Below the pieces are notes generated by a model, which made no database searches, was not told where the DNA came from, and was given only the letters and a program-made list of their open reading frames with translations. A program made the position numbers and the translations under genes. Of a stretch of DNA of 64,000 nt, positions 25,262-34,692 are shown piece by piece. How positions within the stretch are numbered: position 1 is the first letter of the stretch; the number at the start of each line of letters is the position of its first letter. This stretch comes from Nitrincola sp048264025 (GTDB taxonomy: Bacteria; Pseudomonadota; Gammaproteobacteria; Pseudomonadales; Balneatricaceae). Where the stretch lies: the NCBI RefSeq assembly GCF_048264025.1, contig NZ_JBLXDN010000015.1, positions 40,704 through 104,703 of the forward strand, given 5' to 3'.

Positions 25262-26989
25262 TTAGTGTATTGCCAACGTGTCGTTTTTATCCATCGATAG
25301 ACGAACAGTGGTTACCCTGGCATCCAACATTCCCGCTACCTGCAGCTGCACCCCACCTATAGTGAATTGTGCACCGCATTCACATTCACCCTCCAGAGCG
25401 TTTCTCGCCAGCTGCTCCAGGGTCAGGCTGCTGTCGTCAGATAAACGGATGCCATAAGCACGCTGAACTTCTTCGATACGAGTACTGCCCTTAAGGTTCA
25501 GTGCGGTTTGTAAAAGGACACTGGTATCAGTACCTAGGGTAGGAGAGAACACACGATCCACAAATGGCCGCTGCTCCGGCCGCAGCACGACAAACAGGTG
25601 GTCGCCCGCCCGTAGCCGGGTCGATCCACGTGGCGGGATCACCGCTGAGTCGCGGCTGATCATGGCCACTATCGTGTTATCAGGCAGCGCCATCTGGGAC
25701 AGTAGCAAGCCGTTAACCCTGGGACTGTCGGCCAGGATATACTCGACGATTTCGGCATCTACATCGCCCAGTGATGTAATCTCCAGTGTTGCCGCAGATA
25801 CAGGTGGCGGCGCTTCCGTCAGACCGAGCTTACGCGCCACCCAAGGCAGCGCCGAACCCTGGATGGTTGCAGAGATGAGCACGACAAAGAACACCACGTT
25901 GAAGATTAACTCCGCGCCAGGCAAGCCGTAGAGCAACGGAAATATCGCCAGGATGATCGGCACAGAGCCGCGCAACCCGACCCAGGAAACCAGGCCGATC
26001 TCATTGCGACTGAAACCGAACAGTTTCAAGACCGGCGCCACCGCCAAAGGGCGGGCTATCAGGATCAGCACCGCCGCAATCACCAAACCTTGCAGCCAAA
26101 CATCCAGCAGCGACTCAGGGGTTACCAGCAGCCCGAGTACAACGAACATCATGATCTGACTGAGCCATGCCAAACCATCGTGAAACAGGAAGGTACTGCG
26201 CTGAAAGACGAAGCGTGTATTGCCGATCATCACACCGGCGATAAAGATCGCCAGGAAGCCACTACCACCCAGGTTGGCCGCAATGCCAAATGCCAGTAAA
26301 CCAAAGGCGGTGACCATGACCAGGTAGAGCCCGGACGCGCTCAATTGAATCCGATTGATTACCCTGACCGCGATCCAGCCGATCGAAAGCCCCACCAACG
26401 CACCTATGCCCATCTGCATGACAAACAGCTGCAGCAAACCAATGCCCGGCTGCATCCCTTTTACCAGAATATCCAGCAGGCCGACAGTCAGAAAGATCGC
26501 CATCGGGTCGTTGGAGGCACTCTCGATCTCCAGGGTGTTTTTCAGCCTCGGATTAATGTGGATACCGGCATTACGCAGCAGCGAGAATACCGCCGCTGCA
26601 TCGGTAGAACCGACAATAGCTCCCAGCAACAAGCCTTCCAGAATCGGCAGGTCCAATATAAACGCGGCGGCCATACCTGTGATGGCCGCCGTAACAAACA
26701 CCCCCCAGGTGGCCAGCAGCGATGCCGGTTTCCACACTCTTTTGATCGAGGCAAAGGGGGTCTGCAGACCACCATCGAACAAAATCATCGCCAGCGCCAG
26801 AGTACCCAGCGCATGCGCCTCGACCGCATTGTCGAAGGCGATGCCGATACCGTCCTCACCGGCCAACATGCCAACCAGCAGGAAGAGCACCAGCACAGGC
26901 AACCCAAGCCGGGCCGATAGTTTGCTGGAAAGGATGCCGAAGAGTATCAACACGGCGGCCAACAGAATGATGTGGTCAATAGCGAACAT
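25262..26989 (-). CDS. nhaP2: K+/H+ antiporter, NhaP2/CvrA family
   Basis: A 575-residue cation/proton antiporter from the ATG at 26989, preceded by a GGGAAG ribosome site; upstream in-frame codons lack homology. About 12-13 transmembrane segments come first (GLPVLVLFLLVGMLAGEDG near the start, GAIVGSTDAAAVFSLLRN in the ion-path region). A cytoplasmic TrkA-C-like domain follows (DNTIVAMISRDSAVIPPRGS), then a C-terminal CorC/HlyC-like segment. Length matches E. coli NhaP2 (578). It exports potassium and similar cations and protects against osmotic or alkaline stress. It follows secDF on the same strand. Confidence 0.92.
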   Translation of the reverse strand: MFAIDHIILLAAVLILFGILSSKLSARLGLPVLVLFLLVGMLAGEDGIGIAFDNAVEAHALGTLALAMILFDGGLQTPFASIKRVWKPASLLATWGVFVTAAITGMAAAFILDLPILEGLLLGAIVGSTDAAAVFSLLRNAGIHINPRLKNTLEIESASNDPMAIFLTVGLLDILVKGMQPGIGLLQLFVMQMGIGALVGLSIGWIAVRVINRIQLSASGLYLVMVTAFGLLAFGIAANLGGSGFLAIFIAGVMIGNTRFVFQRSTFLFHDGLAWLSQIMMFVVLGLLVTPESLLDVWLQGLVIAAVLILIARPLAVAPVLKLFGFSRNEIGLVSWVGLRGSVPIILAIFPLLYGLPGAELIFNVVFFVVLISATIQGSALPWVARKLGLTEAPPPVSAATLEITSLGDVDAEIVEYILADSPRVNGLLLSQMALPDNTIVAMISRDSAVIPPRGSTRLRAGDHLFVVLRPEQRPFVDRVFSPTLGTDTSVLLQTALNLKGSTRIEEVQRAYGIRLSDDSSLTLEQLARNALEGECECGAQFTIGGVQLQVAGMLDARVTTVRLSMDKNDTLAIH

Positions 26990-27118
26990 AAACGCTTCCC
27001 TTTTTACAGCCCGGCAGACCTGCCGCAGGCCAGAATAGTATTTGGCAAAAATGGCTGGGTGACGCACTGTAAGCACAGGGTGTTTACAGCCCTGAGCCAT
27101 GCAGTGCATCACCACAAG

Positions 27119-29683
27119 CTATGGCATCAATGCCAGCTCCTTCTGCACCGCTTCCGCATTAGGACGCAAAGGTGCCAACCCCTTGCGTACCCGCCGCTGA
27201 TGCAGGTAATAGAGTAGCGGTGAGGCAATAAAAATTGATGAGCTCGTCCCGATCACCACGCCAAACAACATCGGTAAGGCAAAGCTTGCGACCGCGGCAC
27301 CACCGGCGACCGCCATCGGCAGCAGCGCCAGAAAGGTGGTCGTTGAGGTGAATAGGGTCCGGTTCAATGTTGAGGTAATACTATCGTTCAGGATCCCCAA
27401 AATCGGCTTGTCCGGTGTCTGTCGCAATCCTTCTCGAATGCGGTCAAACACCACCACCTTGTCATTCACAGAGTAGCCAATAAGCGCCAGCAGTGCGGCA
27501 ACGGCGGTCAGGTTGAACTCAACACCGGTGAGCGCAAAGAAGCCGATGGTTTTGGTCAGATCCAGACCGATGGTCAGGGTTGCTGCCAGCGCAAAATGTG
27601 ACTCGAAGCGCACCCAGAGATAAACCAGCATCCCTACCCCCGCCGCCAAAATAGCGAGTATGGTGATATCGCTGAAGTCACCACTGACCTTGGGACCAAC
27701 CATATCGACTCGCGGGAACTCTGCCCTCGGCTGCAGGTCTGTCACCGCCGACTTGATCGCCTCAACCTGCTCGGCGGTCTTGCCGGGCTGCTCCTTGTCT
27801 ACGGGAAGACGAATCAGGAAATGCCCAGTTTCGGCAAACTCCTGAATTGTTGCATCACCAAGTGATCCGGCCAGCAGCGAGGTTCTGAGATGGTCGACGC
27901 TGACCTCGGGGGCTTCGACCTCAATAACCGTCCCGCCGGTGAAATCCACCCCGTAGTGCAGCCCAGGCTGCAGAAACAGACCGACAGATGCGATGGACAA
28001 CACTGCAGAAGCGATCAGTCCGACGACACGCCCACGCAAAAAATCCACGCGCTTGGCAGTAAGTTGTTCGATCCAGCGAATTCCTCTCATGTTCAGCGGA
28101 GTGCGTTCTTTGCCACGCACACTCCACTCCATCAGCAGACGGGTCACCGCAATGGCTGTAAACAGCGAGGTGAGCAAGCCGATACCGATCGTCACCGCAA
28201 AACCTTTAACCGGCCCGCTACCGAATAGGAACAGAAGACTGACCGCAATCAGCGTGGTGATATTGGAATCCAGGATAGTGCTATAGGCTCGATCAAACCC
28301 CTCCTTCAATGCCATCCTTGCCGAACGCCCCCGTTTACTCTCTTCCCGTATCCGCTCGTTGATCAGGATATTGGCATCCACCGCCATCCCAATCGTCAGA
28401 ATAATGCCGGCAATCCCGGGCAGGGTCAGCGTCGCCCCTAGGAGGCTAAGCACTCCAAACACCAGGCCGATATTGACCGCAAGCCCAACACAAGCGATGA
28501 GCCCCCAGCGCCCATATATACCCACCATGAATGCAATCACCATGGCGGCACCGACAAGCCCGGTGAGCAACCCCATCTCTATCGCATCACTGCCCAGATC
28601 AGGCCCGACCGTACGCTCTTCGATCACGTGTAAAGGCACAGGCAAGGCGCCGGCCCGAAGCAGGAGTGCGAGGTTACTGGCTTCGTGAGAGGTAAACTGG
28701 CCGCTGATCTGGCCACTGCCGCCAGCGATCGTGCTCTGAATCACCGGCGCAGTAATCACCTTATTGTCCAGTACGATCGCGAGTGGTCTCCCGATATTCT
28801 GCTGGGTGATCTCGCCGAAGAGGCGACCGCCTTCACCGTCCAGCTTGAAAGTCACTATGGGCTCGCCGCTATCCTGCTGGAAGGCCAGCTGCGCATCGCG
28901 GATATGCTTGCCCTCCATCGCGACCTGTTTCTCCAGGTGATAGCGACGCGCGCTGTCTGTGCCAGAGGCAGAGGCAGAGCCGGTATCGGTGCCCGGCAGA
29001 TCGATGGTCGCCGTGCTGCCCGCACTTCCCTCGCGACCCGCCTGAGCTACCCAGTGGAACGACATTTTGGCAGTGGTCCCCAGCAGCTTGCGGATCTCGC
29101 TCGGGTCGGCGACACCCGGCATCTGTACCAAAATGCCATCATCGCCCTGCTTGGTGATACTGGGCTCCACCAACCCGGTTTCGTTCAAACGGCGGCGAAC
29201 TACCTCAAGGCTGCGGTCCAGCGCATCCTGAAGCTGAGCCTGGCGCCACATTTCCGTAAGCTGCACAACCAGCCGATGATCAACCTGCTCGATCCTGAAG
29301 CGCCGGACGCCGTCGGCAGAATGGGCATTCAATGCGTTAGCGATATCCAGCGCCGCCTGCATCTGTGCAGGCTTGCGCAGGGCCAACTCTATGCGTTGAT
29401 CGTGAATGGAGGGCGGCAGGTAATAAACACCCGCCTCACGCAGTTGATGCGTCAGCTCATCCGACGCTGATTGCAGTTGATCGTTAACCAAGGCATCCGC
29501 ATCGGCTGCAAGCAGCAGGTGCGATCCGCCTCGCAGGTCCAGACCCAAGGAAACTGCACTCTGGGTGTACCAGGCAGGCAGGTGTTTAGAGAGTGTATCA
29601 GGCAATACACTGGGTAGCGCACTCAGCAAGCCAAGCACGACCACCAAGCCGTATATAACAGCTCGAGAACGTAAGGATTTCAT
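27119..29683 (-). CDS. secDF: SecDF fusion, protein translocase accessory subunit
   Basis: An 854-residue fusion of SecD (about 1-545) and SecF (about 560-854). SecD marks: periplasmic P1 region with LGLDLRGGSHLLL and the membrane motif GMAVDANILINERIREE. SecF marks: GVDFTGGTVIEV and GYSVNDKVVVFDRIRE. The RND-type protein uses ion flow to pull secreted proteins from the SecYEG channel. Most gammaproteobacteria encode secD and secF separately after yajC. A fused copy without yajC, on a stretch with plasmid features, is likely an accessory paralogue (inference). A short GS-rich stretch (STATIDLPGTDTGSASAS) interrupts the P1 region. Confidence 0.93.
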   Translation of the reverse strand: MKSLRSRAVIYGLVVVLGLLSALPSVLPDTLSKHLPAWYTQSAVSLGLDLRGGSHLLLAADADALVNDQLQSASDELTHQLREAGVYYLPPSIHDQRIELALRKPAQMQAALDIANALNAHSADGVRRFRIEQVDHRLVVQLTEMWRQAQLQDALDRSLEVVRRRLNETGLVEPSITKQGDDGILVQMPGVADPSEIRKLLGTTAKMSFHWVAQAGREGSAGSTATIDLPGTDTGSASASGTDSARRYHLEKQVAMEGKHIRDAQLAFQQDSGEPIVTFKLDGEGGRLFGEITQQNIGRPLAIVLDNKVITAPVIQSTIAGGSGQISGQFTSHEASNLALLLRAGALPVPLHVIEERTVGPDLGSDAIEMGLLTGLVGAAMVIAFMVGIYGRWGLIACVGLAVNIGLVFGVLSLLGATLTLPGIAGIILTIGMAVDANILINERIREESKRGRSARMALKEGFDRAYSTILDSNITTLIAVSLLFLFGSGPVKGFAVTIGIGLLTSLFTAIAVTRLLMEWSVRGKERTPLNMRGIRWIEQLTAKRVDFLRGRVVGLIASAVLSIASVGLFLQPGLHYGVDFTGGTVIEVEAPEVSVDHLRTSLLAGSLGDATIQEFAETGHFLIRLPVDKEQPGKTAEQVEAIKSAVTDLQPRAEFPRVDMVGPKVSGDFSDITILAILAAGVGMLVYLWVRFESHFALAATLTIGLDLTKTIGFFALTGVEFNLTAVAALLALIGYSVNDKVVVFDRIREGLRQTPDKPILGILNDSITSTLNRTLFTSTTTFLALLPMAVAGGAAVASFALPMLFGVVIGTSSSIFIASPLLYYLHQRRVRKGLAPLRPNAEAVQKELALMP

Positions 29684-29746
29684 GCGTAATACTCAAGGTG
29701 TTAACGAATGGCATCAAAAAATGCCAAGCGAAGAAGACGTTGATAT

Positions 29747-30130
29747 TTACGCGATGGGGGGCGCCCTTAGTGGTGGCGCCAGAAGATTGTAGCCCGAAAC
29801 AAGCGCACGGCTCTGCGCAGAGAGATCCGGTTTCTGAACCTCAGGCTCAGCAAGCAACAGGCCGTAACAGATGGCGGCCAGCCAGTGATCGATATCCCAG
29901 GGATGATCAGGCTCGCTATCATCGTCGCGCTGGACGACCTTCAACGACTCATTGGTCGAGCCAACCAGCACAAGCTCAAGCTTGCCAAGATAGCCGCTTT
30001 GAGAAGGCGACGCCGTTGATGCCTGATGCACCAGCAAAGACAGTAAGGCGAACATCAGCAACAGCAGTGACACCGCCACTACCGAGCTTGATCGCGTACG
30101 CTGAATGTTTGAGCTGGAGATAACAGACAT
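29747..30130 (-). CDS. Small membrane-anchored protein, unknown
   Basis: 127 residues from the ATG at 30130 (or 136 from 30157). One hydrophobic segment (VVAVSLLLLMFALLSLLV at about 18-36) is followed by a polar domain with an acidic patch (RDDDSEPDHPWDIDHWL). It is probably anchored in the inner membrane with the C-terminal part in the periplasm. The family was not recognised. It lies 63 bp upstream of secDF on the same strand and may be co-transcribed with it. Confidence 0.55.
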   Translation of the reverse strand: MSVISSSNIQRTRSSSVVAVSLLLLMFALLSLLVHQASTASPSQSGYLGKLELVLVGSTNESLKVVQRDDDSEPDHPWDIDHWLAAICYGLLLAEPEVQKPDLSAQSRALVSGYNLLAPPLRAPPIA

Positions 30131-30280
30131 GTTTCTATCTTTTAGGTAATCCGACACTCTAGCTTTTACGGGGGTGCGGCGTCAAATTAGCGTGCCTGCA
30201 TGCAATTGCATTATTACTCTTCCTGATCACACTTGGACTATCTTTTCGTCCATTCCTTTGATGCCCTACCTAAAGGTAAC

Positions 30281-30785
30281 ATGATGTCAGCGCCCCCATC
30301 AGAAGGCTCTCAGCTCCTGGTATTGGAATACCTACAACGCCAGCTGGAATGTACCCTCAGAGAAGGTGATACAACATACATGCGCTACCCGACCGCCATC
30401 TCTGAGTTGCTTCGCTTTCGAATTGTGGCAATCGGTGAAGCGACGGCCAGTCTTACGCTTGATGCAGACGCAACCATCCATGGCAATCAACAAGGCACTG
30501 TTCATGGTGGTTTGCTGTGCGAGTTGGCCGATGCGGCAATAGGTACGGCTCACTCTACCCGCATGGACGCAGGTGAGAGCTTTACGAGTATCGATTTGAA
30601 AGCGAAGTTTCTCCGACCTGTCTGGCTGTCTTGCTTAGACAGCCAGAGCTTTTGCAACACATCGTGGTAGGACAATCAGTCACTACCGCTGAGAAGTCTT
30701 TCGTGATGACGGTAAGATGGTTGCAACAATCGAAAGCGCGGTAATGACACTACGGGGCGACCGAGCGAAAGGTCGCTATAGGATA
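30281..30785 (+). pseudogene. PaaI-family hotdog thioesterase, frameshifted
   Basis: The first 110 codons are a normal PaaI-like thioesterase (TVHGGLLCELADAAIGTAHS with the catalytic region, then FTSIDLKAKFLRPVW). After that the frame fails at a perfect hairpin CTGGCTGTC-N7-GACAGCCAG (about 30622-30646). Family sequence resumes in a second frame (LLQHIVVGQSVTTAEKSF) and then a third (DDGKMVATIESAVMTLRGDR, from 30705). At least two frameshifts are therefore present. The hairpin looks like a small inserted palindrome, or the result of one. Confidence 0.75.
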
Positions 30786-31068
30786 CCAAGGAAGCACGCA
30801 GTTCTTGCCGTAGGTCGAGCGCTTCTCTATGACCGCTCTCGAGATGTCCACACTTCCCGATCTTCTGCTTGAGTTTCGCCCTAAAGCGAGATGGATTGGC
30901 CCCTACAACAAAACATCTCGATCCTGAGAACAGGATAGTCCTGCACCCGCTACTATCCTCGATAGAGCCTGCATCCCGTCAAGCAACTGCACATTGTTCG
31001 TTGTTCACGCCGCTCGCCTCTTACCGGCCGGCTCAAACCCTAACTCCCCCCCTTCTTTACAACCTCCA

Positions 31069-31950
31069 TCAAGCACGCAGTTCCAGCAGCGCCTGCCAGA
31101 GTTCATAGGCTTCGCGACTCAGCGGGTGCTCGTTGAGGCGGATCAGGTAGATCGGGATCTCGCTTTCCGACGGAAAGTTTTCGATGTTGATCTGCACTAG
31201 CTCGCCAGAGGCCAACTCCTGCTCCACCATATGCAGCGGGACCCGCGCCCAGCCCATCTCCGCCAGCAGCAGAGCACGTTTCATCTGATAGTCGCTGACA
31301 TACCAGATATGGCCACCCGGTATCACATTGAGGTGATCAAAAGGAGCTCGGGAGCCGCTGTCGGTAATCAGGATATGTGGCCGCGATCGCAGTAACGCCT
31401 GGGGCACCTGCCCTTCCGGCCGCTCGGACAGAAACCCCGGCGCCATCACCGTGACCATTTCGATGCGTGAGATCTCGGCAAAGTCATAGCGTTGATCCAA
31501 CCCTCGATGTGGTCCTATGGCGATCTCGGCAGTCTCCAGATGCAGCTGCTCCAGCACCCCGGATAAATGCTCGGTATGTATATGGAAGCGCAGCTCGGGG
31601 TGGGCGCTGCAAAAACGGCGGATAATATCCAGCCCCGGCGGCAAGGAGCACATGGCGCTAAGGGCGATGGATAGCGTCGGTGCCGGGTCGCTGGCGAGGC
31701 GGTGCCCAAGCTGCTCCAGTTCATCGGCCTGCGACAGCAGCTTGCGCGCCTGATGATAGAAGGTTTTGCCCTCTGCCGTCAGTTGCGGCCGATAATGGCT
31801 GCGATCGAACAGCTGCAGGTCGAACTCCTCTTCCAGCGCGCGTACCGAGGCACTGATACTGGACTGGGTCTTGAAAAGATGGCTGGAGGCCGCACGAAAA
31901 CTGCCCCACTCCACTACCGCTACCAAGGCTCGAAGCTGTTCATTGGTCAT
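31069..31950 (-). CDS. LysR-family transcriptional regulator
   Basis: A 293-residue LysR regulator. The N-terminal helix-turn-helix (GSFRAASSHLFKTQSSISASVRAL) and the effector-binding domain are complete. It is divergent from the TauE-like gene at 32097, with a palindrome at 32000-32020 between the starts, so it very likely controls that gene. The ligand is unknown. Confidence 0.9.
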   Translation of the reverse strand: MTNEQLRALVAVVEWGSFRAASSHLFKTQSSISASVRALEEEFDLQLFDRSHYRPQLTAEGKTFYHQARKLLSQADELEQLGHRLASDPAPTLSIALSAMCSLPPGLDIIRRFCSAHPELRFHIHTEHLSGVLEQLHLETAEIAIGPHRGLDQRYDFAEISRIEMVTVMAPGFLSERPEGQVPQALLRSRPHILITDSGSRAPFDHLNVIPGGHIWYVSDYQMKRALLLAEMGWARVPLHMVEQELASGELVQINIENFPSESEIPIYLIRLNEHPLSREAYELWQALLELRA

Positions 31951-31999
31951 CGTTTCTACTCGCTGTTAACTTTCTGTTAACTCTAGGACTGCGGCGTAA

Positions 32000-32020
32000 A
32001 TGATCGATTTTAACGATCAT
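32000..32020. promoter_or_regulatory. Palindrome between lysR and tauE-like gene
   Basis: Perfect dyad ATGATCG-N7-CGATCAT in the 146-bp divergent region. It is a probable LysR recognition site. Confidence 0.65.
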
Positions 32021-32096
32021 CTATACAACAACATATCGTTATCTTTAAATCATTCCAAGGCGTAACCTAACCACCTGAATTGATTAAGGAGAGGCG

Positions 32097-32822
32097 ATGG
32101 ACATTACGTTGGTGTGTTTGCTGGTAGCCGGTCTGATAACCGGATTTTCGAAATTTTCTATTGGCGGCATGGGCGTGCTTATCCTGCCAATTCTGTTGAT
32201 CGCCTTTCCCGGCCCGGAGGTTCTAGCAATCACCATCCCGATGTATATCCTGACCGATATTATCGCCGCCGCTACCTATCACAAACATATCGACTGGGGT
32301 GCACTGACACGCCTGCTGCCGCTCTGTCTGGTCGGTGTTGCCATCGGTGCCTGGCTGCTGTCGGGCCTTTCCAACGGACATTTCAGGGCGCTACTCGGCT
32401 GCCTGATTGTGGGCATGCTGGTGCTCGGCATCCTGCTGGATTTTCGTGATACCCAGTTTATGAAACTGCCGATTATCGGCCATCTGATGGGGGCGATCAC
32501 CGGCTTTATCAGCATCACCGCCAATTCGGCCGGCCCTCTGGTCAGCCTCTATCTGATGGAACAGAAGCTCGAAAAAGAGAGCTATATCGCCACACGGGTG
32601 TGGACCTTTTTCCTAATCAACCTGTTCAAGGTGCCCTTCTTCCTGCACCTGGACTTGCTGCACCAGGACACACTCTGGCTGGGTCTGCAGGCACTGCCGG
32701 GGCTGGCCGTAGGTGGCGCAATCGGCTACTGGCTGATCCGCCGGCTGCAGTTCCGCCACATCAAATGGCTGATCCGAGGCATGTCGACTGTCGCCGCGAT
32801 TCAACTGTTCGGTTTTAGCTGA
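32097..32822 (+). CDS. TauE/SafE-family anion exporter
   Basis: A 241-residue membrane protein with about eight hydrophobic segments in two repeats, typical of TauE/SafE (DUF81) permeases, which move sulfite, sulfoacetate or other organic anions. Marks are GLITGFSKFSIGGMGVLILP at the start and a conserved GAITGFISITANSAGPLVS in the middle. An AGGAG site precedes the ATG. It is divergently transcribed from its likely LysR regulator. Confidence 0.88.
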   Translation: MDITLVCLLVAGLITGFSKFSIGGMGVLILPILLIAFPGPEVLAITIPMYILTDIIAAATYHKHIDWGALTRLLPLCLVGVAIGAWLLSGLSNGHFRALLGCLIVGMLVLGILLDFRDTQFMKLPIIGHLMGAITGFISITANSAGPLVSLYLMEQKLEKESYIATRVWTFFLINLFKVPFFLHLDLLHQDTLWLGLQALPGLAVGGAIGYWLIRRLQFRHIKWLIRGMSTVAAIQLFGFS

Positions 32823-32830
32823 GCACTCGC

Positions 32831-33279
32831 TCAATGCCTCGACAGGGCGAGTTTCATGCCGAAACCGATAAAGACAGCACCAGTGAGTCTGTACATTCAG
32901 CCGATAACCCGCGGGCTTCGCAGCCAGCGGCCCAGCCGATAGGCCGCCAGGATCAGCGCCAGGAACCAGAGCATCGAGCTGGCCGTATGAACGCTGGCCA
33001 GGAAGAAGGAGTAGATCGCGACATTCGTCTCCGCCGGAATAAACTGCGGAATAAATGAAACGTAGAAAATTCCGATTTTGGGGTTCAGCAGATTTGTAAT
33101 GAGCCCCTGACGAAAAGCTGCCAGTGAACCCAACGAAAGGCGCTCCATATCCCCGCTAATCTGCTGACGCGGCTTGCGCAGCAGCCCTACCCCCAGCCAG
33201 ATCAGGTAAACGGCACCACCCAGTTTCACCGCTGTATATAGCAGTTCCGACGCCCGCAGCAGCACACCCATCATTCCCG
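32831..33279 (-). pseudogene. LysE-family exporter, truncated and with a stop codon
   Basis: The central and C-terminal parts of a LysE/RhtB amino-acid exporter are readable: VKLGGAVYLIWLGVGLLRKP and GLITNLLNPKIGIFYVSFIP. A TGA interrupts after RSPRVIG at about 32896-32900, yet the family ending (YRLTGAVFIGFGMKLALSRH) continues in the same frame to 32831. The N-terminal third is missing, cut near 33279 where an IS481 fragment begins. No function is expected. Confidence 0.82.
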
Positions 33280-33289
33280 TCGGCTCAAT

Positions 33290-33544
33290 GCAGTTTTACA
33301 ATTAGAAGGGATCCAGTATGTGTACACGCGTCCATACACGCCTAAAACGAACGGCAAAGTCGAGCGCTTTATACAGACCATGATCCGGGAATGGGCATAT
33401 GCTGTACCCTACGCACACGACATATCAAGGACTTGGGCACTGACTGATAAGTTCAATCATTACAATAAACAGCGTCCTCATGGCAGTATCGGAAATCTAC
33501 CGCCGATGTCTCGAATACCGAAACTGCGTGAACAACGTGTTTAG
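33290..33544 (+). pseudogene. IS481-family transposase C-terminal fragment
   Basis: About 80 codons encoding the IS481 C-terminal signature: TRPYTPKTNGKVERFIQTM followed by YNKQRPHGSIGNLPP. The 5' part is missing and the fragment is joined directly to the lysE remnant. It is probably the scar of an IS-mediated deletion. Confidence 0.85.
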
Positions 33545-33635
33545 CATTCACAGCTAGAGCCTCTCATGCTGAATAGAATCAAGGGAACATTATCTTGAAC
33601 CATTAAGAGTTCAGGCCTTTAAGAAGGAGGTTAAT

Positions 33636-34562
33636 ATGGAACTTCGTCAGCTTAGATATTTTTTAAAGGTAGTAGAATGCGGCAGTTTGGGTAAAGCTGC
33701 GCTTGAACTAGATGTAGGTACCTCAGCACTAAGTCAACAGATATCAAAATTAGAAAACGAGTTAGCTACACGCTTATTAACTCGCACATCAACAGGCGCA
33801 CTCCCGACCAGGGCCGGCATAGCATTTATGCATCATGCACAGCTCGCTCTGCGACAAGCAGAACAAGCTGCTATTGCAGCCCAAAAAGAGCGTACCAGCG
33901 GTTATGTCAGCATTGGTCTGCCACCTACAACCGCCACGGTGTTGGCACTGCCTCTCATTCAGGTGATGAATGAGCTCTATCCCCATATCCAGTTGCATAT
34001 TGTGGAAACACTCTCAGGCCATTTGGCCAACATGTTAAACGCGCGTCAGCTGGACCTGGCACTAGTCTTTCATGCAGACAGCGCTCACCGCTGGAGTACC
34101 CGAGCATTGCTCGATGAAGACCTGTTTCTTATTTCGTCACCCTCGGCTGTAGATGCCTGTTTTGCGCTGAAATCTGTCCAAATCAAGGATCTGGCGGACG
34201 TTAAACTGATTATGCCCAGCGGTTTGCACGGTTTGCGCACTAACCTTATGGCTGCGTTTGAGCGCTTCAACATACAACCCAATGTCATCATGGAAATCGA
34301 TGGATTAACCCTGTTGATGGATGCGGTACGCCAAGGCTATGGCGCCACCATTCAGCCAGGTGCTGCTGCTGCACGTTTGGGCGAGAGTGGGCTGCGCATT
34401 CGGCGTATCGCAGACAAACAGGTTATTCGCCGTAACTTCCTTGTCAGCCTGCCGGACGATGACCTTTCACCCAGTGCACTGGCCACACGGGTGGTGATAG
34501 CCAAAGTGGCGAAGGATTTGGTGAAAAACAATGTCTGGCCCGGTGCTCATTGGATAGGATAG
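33636..34562 (+). CDS. LysR-family regulator, TcuR-like by position
   Basis: A 308-residue LysR regulator of the CynR/nitrogen-assimilation-control style, starting RQLRYFLKVVECGSLGKAAL, with the helix-turn-helix continuing to SALSQQISKLENEL. A strong AGGAGG site precedes the ATG. It lies 130 bp upstream of tcuA in the same orientation, where Salmonella tcuR sits relative to tcuABC, so it is the probable activator of the tcuAB-tctCBA cluster (inference). The promoter of the cluster is expected in 34563-34692. Confidence 0.87.
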   Translation: MELRQLRYFLKVVECGSLGKAALELDVGTSALSQQISKLENELATRLLTRTSTGALPTRAGIAFMHHAQLALRQAEQAAIAAQKERTSGYVSIGLPPTTATVLALPLIQVMNELYPHIQLHIVETLSGHLANMLNARQLDLALVFHADSAHRWSTRALLDEDLFLISSPSAVDACFALKSVQIKDLADVKLIMPSGLHGLRTNLMAAFERFNIQPNVIMEIDGLTLLMDAVRQGYGATIQPGAAAARLGESGLRIRRIADKQVIRRNFLVSLPDDDLSPSALATRVVIAKVAKDLVKNNVWPGAHWIG

Positions 34563-34692
34563 AGTTGCACAAAGTATTTAATAATTCTAAACACCCATCT
34601 ATCAAACCCTCCTGTCGCCCCTCCAATTGACGCAATACAGTTATCCCTATGCCCTGAAAAGCCATGCGGCTTCTCATGTCACAGGAGAACTT

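Noticed and set aside
26345..27038. Two long plus-strand frames (191 and 227 codons)
   Set aside because: Antisense to the NhaP2 antiporter gene, with low-complexity translations and no motifs.
28685..29470. Plus-strand frame of 261 codons
   Set aside because: Antisense to secDF; no family resemblance.
32834..33058. Plus-strand frame of 74 codons
   Set aside because: Antisense to the LysE remnant; low-complexity translation.
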